Source: Rossellomorea sp. AcN35-11 (lineage in GTDB: Bacteria; Bacillota; Bacilli; Bacillales; Bacillaceae_B). From it: a stretch of DNA of 64,000 nucleotides. Numbering within the stretch: the first letter of the stretch is position 1; each line of letters starts with the position of its first letter. The stretch is from NCBI GenBank assembly GCA_030388825.1, contig CP128835.1:768501-832500 (forward strand), given 5' to 3'. Shown here in pieces: positions 19,302 through 27,430 of the stretch. A program made the translations under genes and the position numbers. The notes beneath the pieces were generated by a model. The model ran no database searches. It saw only the letters and a list, made by a program, of their open reading frames with translations, and was not told the origin of the DNA.

Positions 19302-20278
19302 TCTTCTCCCCCCTTATCCTCTCTCTGAAACGTTTGGATGTGCTTCGGCTCTGTGTATAGCCAGGTTTCATCCAAGTTCCCATCGATTTGAAGTGGCAGA
19401 TTCAGCTTTTGCTGAAGCTCTTCCACCCATACTTCATATAGATTCATTCCCGATACAAAACGTTTTTTTCTCACGGACCCTTTCCACTGTGGCTTGGATG
19501 TGTCAGGAGGGCTGGAACTTACTTTAATATGGGAAGCATGGACGAAATGTTGATTCATGATCAATCCATCACTCATAAATGACGCGGCAAATGGGGAAAC
19601 GGGACGATAGTAAACATCCTCAGGGGACCCTATCTGCAGAAAGTCACCATCATGTAAAACTGCGACCCGATCTCCAAGCTCATACGCTTCATCACGATCA
19701 TGTGTAACGAATATGACGGTTGTTTCCTCTTCTTTAAATATCTTTCGTACCCACTGTCTCAGCTCTTTCCTCAGTTGCAGGTCGAGACTGCTGAACGGTT
19801 CGTCTAACAGTAAAAGCTTCGGCTTCAGAATGAGGGAACGTATAAGGGAAACCCGCTGATGCTGACCTCCTGAAAGTTCCGATGGATAATGATGCATCAC
19901 CTCTCCGAGACCGACACGTTCAATGTATTCCTTGGCTTTTTTCCTGTTTTCCACTTTGTTTCGCCCCTGCATTTGCAAGCCGTACATGACATTTTCAAGG
20001 ACATTCATATGTGGAAATAATAATGGCTCTTGAAAGACCATACCAATGGGGCGTTCTTGAGGCTTTAGGGAATGAATTTCGTTTCCTTCTACCGCCATTT
20101 TCCCTCCAGTTGCCGACTCTAACCCAGAGAGAATCCGAAGGAATGTCGATTTTCCTGAACCCGATGTTCCGACTAATGAAAGGATTTCTCCTTTATTCAA
20201 TGAGAAGGTTACGCCTTTCAGTATCTCTTTTCCGTTAAAACTTTTGGTTAATTGATGAATTTCTATAAAAGACCTCAA
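19298..20278 (-). CDS. ABC transporter ATP-binding protein (YnjD-like)
   Basis: All motifs of an active ABC ATPase are present: Walker A GTSGSGKST, Q-loop VFQEPLLF, signature LSGGQHQRVSL, Walker B LLLLDEPFSSLD and switch histidine VTHDRDEA. The C-terminal 100 residues form an accessory domain. The best start is the TTG at 20278: GGAAGGAG lies 6 bases upstream and TTGA overlaps the stop of the permease gene, a common coupling pattern. The protein is then 326 residues beginning LRSFIEIHQLTKSF. It energises the two permeases encoded just upstream. Confidence 0.93.
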   Translation of the reverse strand: MRSFIEIHQLTKSFNGKEILKGVTFSLNKGEILSLVGTSGSGKSTFLRILSGLESATGGKMAVEGNEIHSLKPQERPIGMVFQEPLLFPHMNVLENVMYGLQMQGRNKVENRKKAKEYIERVGLGEVMHHYPSELSGGQHQRVSLIRSLILKPKLLLLDEPFSSLDLQLRKELRQWVRKIFKEEETTVIFVTHDRDEAYELGDRVAVLHDGDFLQIGSPEDVYYRPVSPFAASFMSDGLIMNQHFVHASHIKVSSSPPDTSKPQWKGSVRKKRFVSGMNLYEVWVEELQQKLNLPLQIDGNLDETWLYTEPKHIQTFQREDKGGEE

Positions 20279-21072
20279 CGTTTTCTCCTTCCTCTTAGAT
20301 GTCCATACGGCAAGATAAATTTCAAACACCCTTCGAAAATGATGTACATCATGATGGGAATGAGGGCGAACACGATGGAAAACGCTGCCATCACGGCCTC
20401 ATCCGCTGTATCCGTAAAAGGATAATACACCATGGAAAGCGTCACGACATTCCCTCCGCCAATGATCGCTGTCAAGACATATTGGCTTAAGCTGATCACG
20501 ATCGTCAGGAATAGAACGCTTCTGATACTGGGAAGCAGCATGGGCATTTCAATATAATAGAAGCGTTGAAGGGCTCTTCCACCGAGCAGGGCTGACTGTT
20601 CGATTAATTTCGTGCCGATCCGCTCATAGCCTGTCTTGAATATTTTGATACTGTATGGAATGGTAGGGACCAGGTGGACGAGGGCCACACCTGTCCAGTG
20701 ATCAGCCAGACCATACCGTATAAACGTAATTTGAAGACCAACGGCCACCACCAATACAGGAAGAAAAAGTGGCAGCATCAGAAGAGCTTCTACGGTGGAT
20801 TTCCCTCTAAAAGTCGATAGAGCTAGCACTTTTCCTGAAGTGATGCCGATTAGAAAGTTGATTGCCAGTACAACGGTGGCGATCCAGATGGAGGTACCGA
20901 TGGAATCCAGGAATCCCCCCTCATTCATTAACACTTTCCATGCCCTTAGTTCAGGTTCAACAGGGACAGGACTGCCCCATCTCCACACACCAAAAAAACT
21001 CTTATAGACCAAAAATAAAAGGGGAAACACAAAGAGAAGAAAAGATATGCTATAGAATATGGATTTTCTCAT
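20275..21072 (-). CDS. ABC transporter permease (YnjC-like, second half)
   Basis: This protein of about 265 residues has six hydrophobic segments and the binding-protein-dependent transport motif near ALLGGRALQRFYYIEMPML, where the inner-membrane EAA loop contacts the ATPase. It is like the permeases of thiamine, iron, sulfate and polyamine importers. ATG at 21072 follows GAGGTG at a good distance; an upstream in-frame start would overlap the preceding gene. It is paired with the preceding permease to form a heterodimeric channel; in E. coli YnjC the two halves are fused. Confidence 0.9.
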   Translation of the reverse strand: MRKSIFYSISFLLFVFPLLFLVYKSFFGVWRWGSPVPVEPELRAWKVLMNEGGFLDSIGTSIWIATVVLAINFLIGITSGKVLALSTFRGKSTVEALLMLPLFLPVLVVAVGLQITFIRYGLADHWTGVALVHLVPTIPYSIKIFKTGYERIGTKLIEQSALLGGRALQRFYYIEMPMLLPSIRSVLFLTIVISLSQYVLTAIIGGGNVVTLSMVYYPFTDTADEAVMAAFSIVFALIPIMMYIIFEGCLKFILPYGHLRGRRKR

Positions 21073-21082
21073 GTGAACACCT

Positions 21083-21946
21083 CTAATTCCCAATCCCTTT
21101 TGTTATGTGCATCCGTTTCTTGTTTGTCACGTAAATAAGGAGCCACATCACTCCACCGATGGATAGACCCACTAATACAAGTGAAGCAAATGCCAGTGGC
21201 CGGTCACTCCAGTTTCCACTGTAAAACCAGTCGTATGCAAGAATAGCCAGCATCTGCGGTGACGTCACCCCCAGGAGCTGAGGCACTTCAAATGCCGTAA
21301 AGATGAAAGCGAACAGGATCGCTCCCGTCTCCACCAGAACGGGGAAAATAAATGGCCATTCCGCCACCCAGAATGTCTTATAAGGTCCTGCTCCCAACAA
21401 AGAGGCTACTTCCTTATATCTTTTCGATAGGGTCGCATATACAGGTAACAGCATCAGCGTGACAAAGGGTACTTCCTTCCATACGTATGTCAGTATCATT
21501 CCAATTCCCTTACCATCCTGAACGAGAACAGGGAATTGACTTCTATCGTCAATCCAGCCCGCTAATCCGGACAAGTTTGAAAAGAAGCCGCTTTGGTTAA
21601 AGAGCAAATACACGAGATAAGCCCATACAAAATGAGGAACCAGCATGGGAATCCAGACAAGGAGCTTGAACTTGTTATCCTTGAGTAGAGGTGAAAATGC
21701 CTTTACAATCATCAACCCGAGGATAAGAGCTAAGACCGTCGAGATGGAGGTCACGATGACACTGAAGAGAAAAGATGCTATGAAACGCTTGTCTTCGAAT
21801 AAGTCAAGATAATGCCGAAGCGTGATGGTTTCTCCACTCCTGACACTTTCCAGTAACGCAAGGACGATCCCAAGTCCTGGAATAAGAATGAAGAAGAGCA
21901 GAGCTGGAATGAGGAGGAGTGAATTATTGGCTCTCCGCCACTTCAC
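21083..21946 (-). CDS. ABC transporter permease (YnjC-like, first half)
   Basis: This 287-residue permease has about six transmembrane helices; a periplasmic-type loop after the first helix (VLALLESVRSGETITLRHYL) and the EAA-like loop KEVASLLGAGPYKTFWVAEWP are typical of the ThiP/PotB-type permease family. The frame overlaps the substrate-binding protein gene by 23 bases. The GTG at 21946 has no clear ribosome binding site, so translation is either coupled or starts slightly further inside. It forms the importer channel with the next gene. Confidence 0.88.
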   Translation of the reverse strand: MKWRRANNSLLLIPALLFFILIPGLGIVLALLESVRSGETITLRHYLDLFEDKRFIASFLFSVIVTSISTVLALILGLMIVKAFSPLLKDNKFKLLVWIPMLVPHFVWAYLVYLLFNQSGFFSNLSGLAGWIDDRSQFPVLVQDGKGIGMILTYVWKEVPFVTLMLLPVYATLSKRYKEVASLLGAGPYKTFWVAEWPFIFPVLVETGAILFAFIFTAFEVPQLLGVTSPQMLAILAYDWFYSGNWSDRPLAFASLVLVGLSIGGVMWLLIYVTNKKRMHITKGIGN

Positions 21947-23156
21947 GTATCCAGTTCTCCTTCAACCATTCTACATAGCGGGCATCCAATTCCCCCCTGA
22001 AGCTTTCTTCGAGGACAGAAGCTTCCAGCACACTTTCTCCACGGTCGATGTCCATAAATTTCGTTCTCCATTCCTCTTCCAGCTTTTCATAAGAAATCGG
22101 TGTACTTTCTCCCCAATAATCCGGTTTCAGCTTTTCGTACTGCGCTTCAGGTGAAAGCAGTTCATTTATGGCCACCATCGCTCCTTCTTTGTTGGGGCTG
22201 TTAAATGGGATCGCAAGAAAATGAGTATTCCCTATCGAACCGGCATCGTTTAATACAAATGACTTGGTACTTTCCGGAAACACACCATCTTTAATCAAAT
22301 GCTCTGCCCTAGCTTCGTTGTATCCCATTGTCATCCAGACCTCTTCCTGACTGTACAGCTTATCCAGATCGGTCAGGGTTGACGGATACGTTTCTCCCTC
22401 TCTCCACAAATAAGGCTTCATGTCATTCAACTCTCTCCACACTTCTTCCCCTAACCCTTCAGCTTTTCCTTCGTCGAATCCAGATTGAGCCAGATCAGAG
22501 CCTGCTTTTGCATAAAGAATATGGCGGAGGAATGCATTCCCGGTGAAGTCTGCGGGATTCGGATAGGAGAATTTACCGGGATTCTCTTTCATGAATTCCT
22601 TTAATTCACCGAAGCTGGAAGGTGGATTCTGTACTTTTTCACTGTTATAAAAGAAGACAAATTGGACTTTCCCCCATGGAGCTTCAAATCCTTCGGTTTC
22701 TGTGCCGAAGTCATATTGAAATGCTTCACTTTCAGTATCGTAATACTTCGTATAGTTTGGTAGCTTTTCTGCAAATGGACCCGCAAGCAGCTCATTTTCC
22801 TTAGCGTTTTTAAAGTTTTCTCCATTAATCCAGACAATATCGATCGTGCCCTTCTCTTTGCCGGCACGTTTCTCTGTTTGAAGCTTTTGGAGAATCTCCT
22901 GTGTATCTAATGGAACACGATTTAATTCAATTTTATTCTTTTCTTTCAGGATAGGAGCGACTACGTCATCAATGTAACGGTTAATTCCCTCATCTCCTCC
23001 CCACATGAATAGATTCACTTTCGACCCTTCTGCATTCGATGAAATGGTTTCCCAATTTTCATCCGGAAGTTCCTTCTTACCGGTTGCATTTGAAGGTCCG
23101 CAAGCAGATACTAATAGTAAGGAAATAAAGCTGATAATAGCTAACCATTTTTTCAT
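21924..23156 (-). CDS. YnjB-family ABC transporter substrate-binding lipoprotein
   Basis: A signal peptide ending in lipobox LVSAC (cysteine near residue 19) anchors this 410-residue protein outside the membrane. The mature part starts with an ENWETI segment, then VNLFMWGGDEGINRYIDD, TIDIVWINGENF, WGKVQFVFFYNSEKV and MGYNEARAEHLI, which match the E. coli YnjB family rather than ordinary maltose or iron binders. The ligand is unknown. It is the first gene of the operon, with AGAGGAG upstream of the ATG. The operon continues with two permeases, an ATPase, TVP38, a CDP-alcohol transferase and a MerA-like enzyme, with overlaps or gaps below 15 bases. Confidence 0.9.
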   Translation of the reverse strand: MKKWLAIISFISLLLVSACGPSNATGKKELPDENWETISSNAEGSKVNLFMWGGDEGINRYIDDVVAPILKEKNKIELNRVPLDTQEILQKLQTEKRAGKEKGTIDIVWINGENFKNAKENELLAGPFAEKLPNYTKYYDTESEAFQYDFGTETEGFEAPWGKVQFVFFYNSEKVQNPPSSFGELKEFMKENPGKFSYPNPADFTGNAFLRHILYAKAGSDLAQSGFDEGKAEGLGEEVWRELNDMKPYLWREGETYPSTLTDLDKLYSQEEVWMTMGYNEARAEHLIKDGVFPESTKSFVLNDAGSIGNTHFLAIPFNSPNKEGAMVAINELLSPEAQYEKLKPDYWGESTPISYEKLEEEWRTKFMDIDRGESVLEASVLEESFRGELDARYVEWLKENWIREVAESQ

Positions 23157-23353
23157 ATCTTTGCTCCTCTGCTCTTTTTCTTTTCATTCTATTGTACTGA
23201 ACCTCTTGATGCAAAAAAGTAATCTGCCTTACATATGTAAATCTATGCCCATAGAAGGAAAGAAAGAAACAATGAGAGCACATCCATTAATTGAGAAGGC
23301 TTGTAACCTTTTCAGATAAACTCGGTCTAATACCATAAGGAGGTGGCGATGGC

Positions 23354-23839
23354 ATGAAGCGATTGATTATTTTATGTATCATATTAATGGCAGGAATAAC
23401 GGGGTGTGGAACGGCTGTTGAGGAAAACGCCGACCCTGAGAAAGATCAAAGCTCCGGATCTGGCGAAGATGTTTCTGTGCAGAAAGGGATTGTTGCAGGC
23501 GAAATGGAACCTTCATTAACAAAACAAGAAAGCAATGGTCAGATTTCCTACACTTACACCGTCAAGAATCAAACTGAGCATGAGAAGACCTTTGTTTTCT
23601 CTTCGGGACAGACGATTGACTTCGAACTCCGAAATGACAAAGGCGAAATCGTATATAAGGACTCAAAGAATAAGATGTATACCCAGGCAACCCAGGAAAT
23701 CACCTTGAAGCAGGCTGAAGAGTTTTCACAGATGGTGGTTCTTCCTCCAGTCGAAAGCGGTACGTATACATTGACTGTATGGTTAACGGCTAAAGGGGAA
23801 CAGAACTATAAAGCGACTACGGAGGTTCAGGTGGATTAA
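23354..23839 (+). CDS. Lipoprotein with BsuPI-type proteinase-inhibitor domain
   Basis: This 161-residue protein has a lipoprotein signal (ITGC, cysteine near 18), a short acidic and serine-rich linker, and a C-terminal immunoglobulin-like domain (about residues 48-158) with the pattern YTYTVKNQTEHEKTFVFSSGQTIDFEL, then PPVESGTYTLTVWL. This resembles the BsuPI intracellular proteinase inhibitor domain, which in secreted relatives may act in protein binding rather than protease inhibition. AAGGAGG precedes the ATG. It is a single-gene unit ending in a strong terminator. Confidence 0.82.
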   Translation: MKRLIILCIILMAGITGCGTAVEENADPEKDQSSGSGEDVSVQKGIVAGEMEPSLTKQESNGQISYTYTVKNQTEHEKTFVFSSGQTIDFELRNDKGEIVYKDSKNKMYTQATQEITLKQAEEFSQMVVLPPVESGTYTLTVWLTAKGEQNYKATTEVQVD

Positions 23840-23840
23840 G

Positions 23841-23894
23841 AAAAAAGGATTGATCTTCTCTTGCCCATGCGGCAGTTCAGATCAATCCTTTTTT
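23841..23894. terminator. Bidirectional terminator between BsuPI-domain gene and sfsA
   Basis: AAAAAAGGATTGATCT at one end and AGATCAATCCTTTTTT at the other form a 16-bp perfect stem with A and T tracts. The sfsA stop codon lies inside the right arm. Confidence 0.88.
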
Positions 23895-24607
23895 GTGTTT
23901 ACTGGTACTGCCCCGTTTAGAAAGATACGTTCAGGCGACACGATGCAACTTCTCCCGAAAAAACGAACCCCTTGATCAGCAGCTTCTTCCATGACCCTGG
24001 CAAAATGGGGATCGATTTCCGGAGCAGACGTGATCTCGCGTAAATCCGTACGCTGAGCGATGAACAGGACAGCCGATTGAAAGCCTCCATCGACCTGCAA
24101 TTGAGTCAGCTCCTCGACGTGCCTCGCTCCCCTTGCTGTGACGGCATCAGGAAATTTCCCTATTCCATCCTCCACCATGGTGACACTTTTTACTTCAAGC
24201 AGTAATTTTTGCTGATTTTCGTTATGAGTGAGCAAGAAGTCAAATCGTGAACCCCCTATTTTGTATTCAGCTTTTTCTAACCGCCATTCCTTCAGCTCCT
24301 CAAGCACACCCTGTTGAAGGGCTTCGAGGACTAATCGGTTGGGATACTGAGTATTCAAAGATACATACATGCCGCTTGAGGCATCGAAGGTCATGACTGC
24401 CGACCACTTCGTCTTCCTTTTAGGATCCGAGGACGGCTTCAGCCAGACAGGGGTTCCTTTTATCAATAATTCTTTCAACCTCCCCGGATCGGGTAAGTGA
24501 ACGTTTTCGATTGATCCTGAAGGGAGCATACACTCCAGGACAAATCGATTAGGACGCTCTAGAAAGACCGCTTTCACCAGGGTGTCATGAAATTGAATTT
24601 CTACCAA
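23882..24607 (-). CDS. sfsA: SfsA family DNA/RNA nuclease-like protein
   Basis: The family hallmark LERPNRFVLECML lies close to the start, followed by HLPDPGRLKELL and the predicted nuclease core LEVKSVTMVEDGIGKFPDAVTARGARHVEEL with the conserved lysine and acidic residues. E. coli SfsA was first described as a sugar-fermentation stimulator and binds DNA; the PD-(D/E)xK-like core suggests nuclease activity. I choose the TTG at 24607, which has AAGGAG 10 bases upstream and gives 241 residues, the usual length. The longer frame to 24673 would overlap the preceding gene by 41 bases. Confidence 0.88.
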   Translation of the reverse strand: MVEIQFHDTLVKAVFLERPNRFVLECMLPSGSIENVHLPDPGRLKELLIKGTPVWLKPSSDPKRKTKWSAVMTFDASSGMYVSLNTQYPNRLVLEALQQGVLEELKEWRLEKAEYKIGGSRFDFLLTHNENQQKLLLEVKSVTMVEDGIGKFPDAVTARGARHVEELTQLQVDGGFQSAVLFIAQRTDLREITSAPEIDPHFARVMEEAADQGVRFFGRSCIVSPERIFLNGAVPVNTKKD

Positions 24608-24632
24608 GGGTTTCACGCTCCTTGTTTCCTGA

Positions 24633-25406
24633 TCATCGAAGAAGCGCATTCCAGCTTTTCGTTTTACGATCATAGGATAATAACCCGTTTTCAGGTGTTT
24701 TACGCATTTGTCGATAATCTTCCATCATCTCGTCCATATCGTCATAATCACCGACCACCCATACAGGGATTTCTATTTTCGCCCTGGTCAATACCGCTTT
24801 TTCTAAAGAAATGACCATGCCTTCGTTTAAATGATCCCCAAAGGATCGAATCACTTCCTGGCTGATGGCAGGGTAGGCTTTTTCCTTTTTCATGCCAAAT
24901 AAGCCTTTTCCGCCTTTGATTGTACTCAATTTAGAGGACACCGTCGCCCCAAGCATATAAAAGAAGTCTTCAAAGTCCCTGTAATATACCTTGTTAAACC
25001 ACCCATCATCCTGGGAAAGATACGCGTAACGATTGTTCAATTTAGAATAAAAAGGAGGGTTCAGCGGCTGTTTAATGTGCCCCATATAAAGGAGCTCAGC
25101 AATTTCCTGCCCATTCAATTCGTTGACTCCCACTTCTTCTTCAAAGTCGATCCAACAGAAATCACCATAGCTCTGGACTCCGTCATTCATGATCTTCTTC
25201 ATTTCATCCCGCTCCACATATTCCATATGGGTATGTATATTAAAAGCACCGTGCTCGTACTGATGCTTGATAAGAAGGAGATTCTTCAATGGTTTACGGG
25301 CATTTGAAGCAAACTCGTTGAAATGGATCCCGAAGGACACAACATACTGACGATCTGTATTCTTGTGAACATAGATGATATCTTTGACCTGATTATTTGC
25401 CTTCAA
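24633..25406 (-). CDS. Conserved hypothetical protein (257 residues)
   Basis: I do not recognise a named family with certainty. The soluble protein has no signal peptide or membrane segment. It contains VKDIIYVHKNTDRQYVVSFGI near the start, an aromatic central region (DGWFNKVYYRDFEDFFYML) and a strongly acidic stretch (DYDDMDEMMEDYRQM) near the C-terminus. The TTG at 25406 is preferred because GGAGG lies 8 bases upstream; an ATG two codons before is too close to that site. It is 25 bases upstream of sfsA and probably co-transcribed with it. Confidence 0.75.
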   Translation of the reverse strand: MKANNQVKDIIYVHKNTDRQYVVSFGIHFNEFASNARKPLKNLLLIKHQYEHGAFNIHTHMEYVERDEMKKIMNDGVQSYGDFCWIDFEEEVGVNELNGQEIAELLYMGHIKQPLNPPFYSKLNNRYAYLSQDDGWFNKVYYRDFEDFFYMLGATVSSKLSTIKGGKGLFGMKKEKAYPAISQEVIRSFGDHLNEGMVISLEKAVLTRAKIEIPVWVVGDYDDMDEMMEDYRQMRKTPENGLLSYDRKTKSWNALLR

Positions 25407-25676
25407 GAACATTCCCTCCATCTGATTGACACGATGCACAATTGATCATTTATATTTTATCAAATAAGTAGGGCACTTGTTCTTTTCTATTTCATTTCAA
25501 AATGATGACAAAAGTCGCAGGTAATTGTCGAAAATAGTCATATTGCAGGACAAAGCATGAAACATGATGCTGCTGAGGGAGCAGGCTTTCTCCCCTTTAA
25601 GGGTTTGATTAAACGTGAATAAACATCCATATGTTTATTTTTGAAACTCTATAGGAGCCATAAGGAGGAAATCACT

Positions 25677-25751
25677 ATGTCATTCATGGGCTCTCTAATA
25701 AAGGCCGGTCACAGTACTATCCTCTCATATTCCAAGATAGTCCTTATGTAA
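25677..25751 (+). CDS. Candidate 24-residue small ORF
   Basis: A strong ribosome binding site (AAGGAGG) lies 8 bases before an ATG opening a 24-codon frame (starts MSFMGSLIKAGHS, ends KIVLM). An inverted repeat AATAAACAT/ATGTTTATT (25618-25639) lies upstream and a weak terminator (25788-25812) downstream, so it could be its own small transcription unit. The peptide is mildly amphipathic and basic. I know no family for it. It sits in the otherwise gene-free 546 bases before the rodA-type gene. Confidence 0.4.
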   Translation: MSFMGSLIKAGHSTILSYSKIVLM

Positions 25752-25787
25752 AAAATGGAATTATTTTTCCTTGGTTATGGGGAAAAC

Positions 25788-25812
25788 GCCACTCTCAGTG
25801 GCTCTTTCTTTA
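25788..25812 (+). terminator. Weak intrinsic terminator
   Basis: GCCACT, a 3-base loop and AGTGGC are followed by TCTTTCTTT, about 35 bases after the candidate small ORF. Confidence 0.5.
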
Positions 25813-25952
25813 TGTTCATGTAGTGCAATAGGTTGAAATGCTTGTCACATTACGTCAGGACTTCCGTAATTTATCAGGCCATGAGTAGAAATTTACCTTC
25901 ATTTCTATTAGACTAGGAATGTGAAATCTTTAGAAATTCAGGTGAATAGATT

Positions 25953-27130
25953 ATGGAAACTCGCCAGCGATTTGCAGATAAGATCGATTGGGGTCTTCTC
26001 TTTTTATTAATGCTATTTTTTATCGTCAGTGCCATGGGAATAAGCAGTGCGCAAACTTCAGGGCAATACGGGACAAACTTTGTGATCCGGCAGGCTTTTT
26101 GGTATGTGGTAGGTGGAATTATTATAGTAGGAGCTTTATTTCTGGATTCTGATCAGTATAAGCGACTTGCCTGGTACATATACGGTGCAGGGATTTTCCT
26201 TCTCGTTGTGTTAATGATTTCGCCCGGAAAGTATCGCTCCTTACCGGAACGGGGCCAAAAGCTGGTTCATGCTGGGACCCCTTGGCTCTATCCAGCCTTC
26301 GGAATTTATGAAGACATTTTTAATCCTTGCTCTCGCCAGGATTATTACGAATCATCACGAACTTCACCCAAGTAAAACATTGGAAACTGATTTTCATTTG
26401 CTGTTGAAGATTGGGTTTACGACCCTTCTCCCCCTTGCCTTTATCATGCAGCAGCCTGATCTGGGGACATCCCTTGTTATTTTAGCCATCATGACAGGAA
26501 TTATCTTAGTTTCAGGTATTACGTGGAAACTGATCGTTCCGATTTATGCTTCCCCTTGGAGTCATAGGCGGCGTTCTTTTGTCACTCGTTATTTGGGCTC
26601 CTCAGTTCCTTGAAAAGTATACTGGGTTTAGACCCTATCAATTTGGGCGTATTTATGCCTGGCTGGATCCTTATAACTATGCAAAACTAGAAGGGTTCCA
26701 CTTAATCAACTCCCTTAACGCCATAGGTTCAGGACAGATCTTCGGAAAAGGGTACAGTGGAGGCGAAGTATATATACCTGAAAATCATACGGACTTCATC
26801 TTCAGTGTAATTGGGGAAGAATACGGATTTGTCGGGGCAAGTGTTGTCATCAGCCTTTACTTCCTGTTGATTTATCATCTGACTAAAACAGCATTAGATA
26901 CGAAAGAACCATTCAATGCCTATGTTTGTGCCGGAATCATCAGTATGATTACTTTCCATGTTTTCCAGAACATTGGAATGACGATTCAATTGCTTCCGAT
27001 TACCGGAATCCCTCTTCCTTTCATCAGTTATGGAGGAAGCTCCCTAATGGGGAATATGCTGGCCCTCGGACTGGTATTCAGCATGCGGTTCCACCATAAA
27101 ACATATATGTTCTCATCAGAAGATTCTTAA
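25953..27130 (+). pseudogene. RodA/FtsW/SpoVE family peptidoglycan polymerase, frameshifted twice here
   Basis: Members of this SEDS family polymerise lipid II glycan strands with a partner penicillin-binding protein. The pieces together give about ten membrane segments with the family motifs SWFMLGPLGSIQPSEFMK, FIMQQPDLGTSLV, GSGQIFGKGYSGGEVYIPENHTDFIFSVIGEE (in two parts) and LPFISYGGSSLMGNMLALG. The frame changes near 26244-26250 (CCGGAAC, probably CCGAAC) and near 26541-26545 (ATTTA, probably ATTA); removing one base at each restores about 391 residues, the normal length. It is more RodA-like than FtsW by its PENHTDF motif. It is monocistronic between a small ORF and the argS leader. Confidence 0.88.
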
Positions 27131-27137
27131 TGACAGG

Positions 27138-27165
27138 TTGCAATTCTCTCCAGAATGTGTAAAAT
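27138..27165 (+). promoter_or_regulatory. Promoter of the T-box/argS unit
   Basis: TTGCAA (27138-27143), a 16-base spacer and TAAAAT (27160-27165) lie just before the T-box leader. Confidence 0.55.
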
Positions 27166-27186
27166 AATAGTAATTATATACAACAT

Positions 27187-27404
27187 TCGATGATGAAGAG
27201 AGTAATTCCAACGCAATCGAGCGAGCCGGGGATGGTGGGAGCCTGGTGGAAAGCCTGGAATGAACCGCACTTCTGAGGAGTTTTTCTTGAAGTCAGTAGA
27301 GAAAAACCGGGATCTCCCCGTTATACAATGAGCGCCCTTTCCGGGAATAAGAGTGGTACCGCGAGCTAAACTCGTCTCTATATTTTAGAGACGGGTTTTT
27401 TTTT
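27187..27404 (+). ncRNA. T-box riboswitch (tRNA-Arg responsive) with terminator
   Basis: The leader has the T-box order: GATGAAGAGAGTA at the stem I base, the GGGAGCC apical part, GAACCGCA with a candidate specifier codon CGC (27266-27268, arginine), the T-box core GAGTGGTACCGCG (27351-27363) and a terminator stem CGTCTCT/AGAGACG followed by nine or more T residues. Uncharged tRNA-Arg would pair with the specifier and the UGGU bulge, favour the antiterminator and turn on argS. The CGC reading matches the downstream enzyme. Confidence 0.95.
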
Positions 27405-27430
27405 ATTGATTTTTAGTGGAGGTGTTGAAC

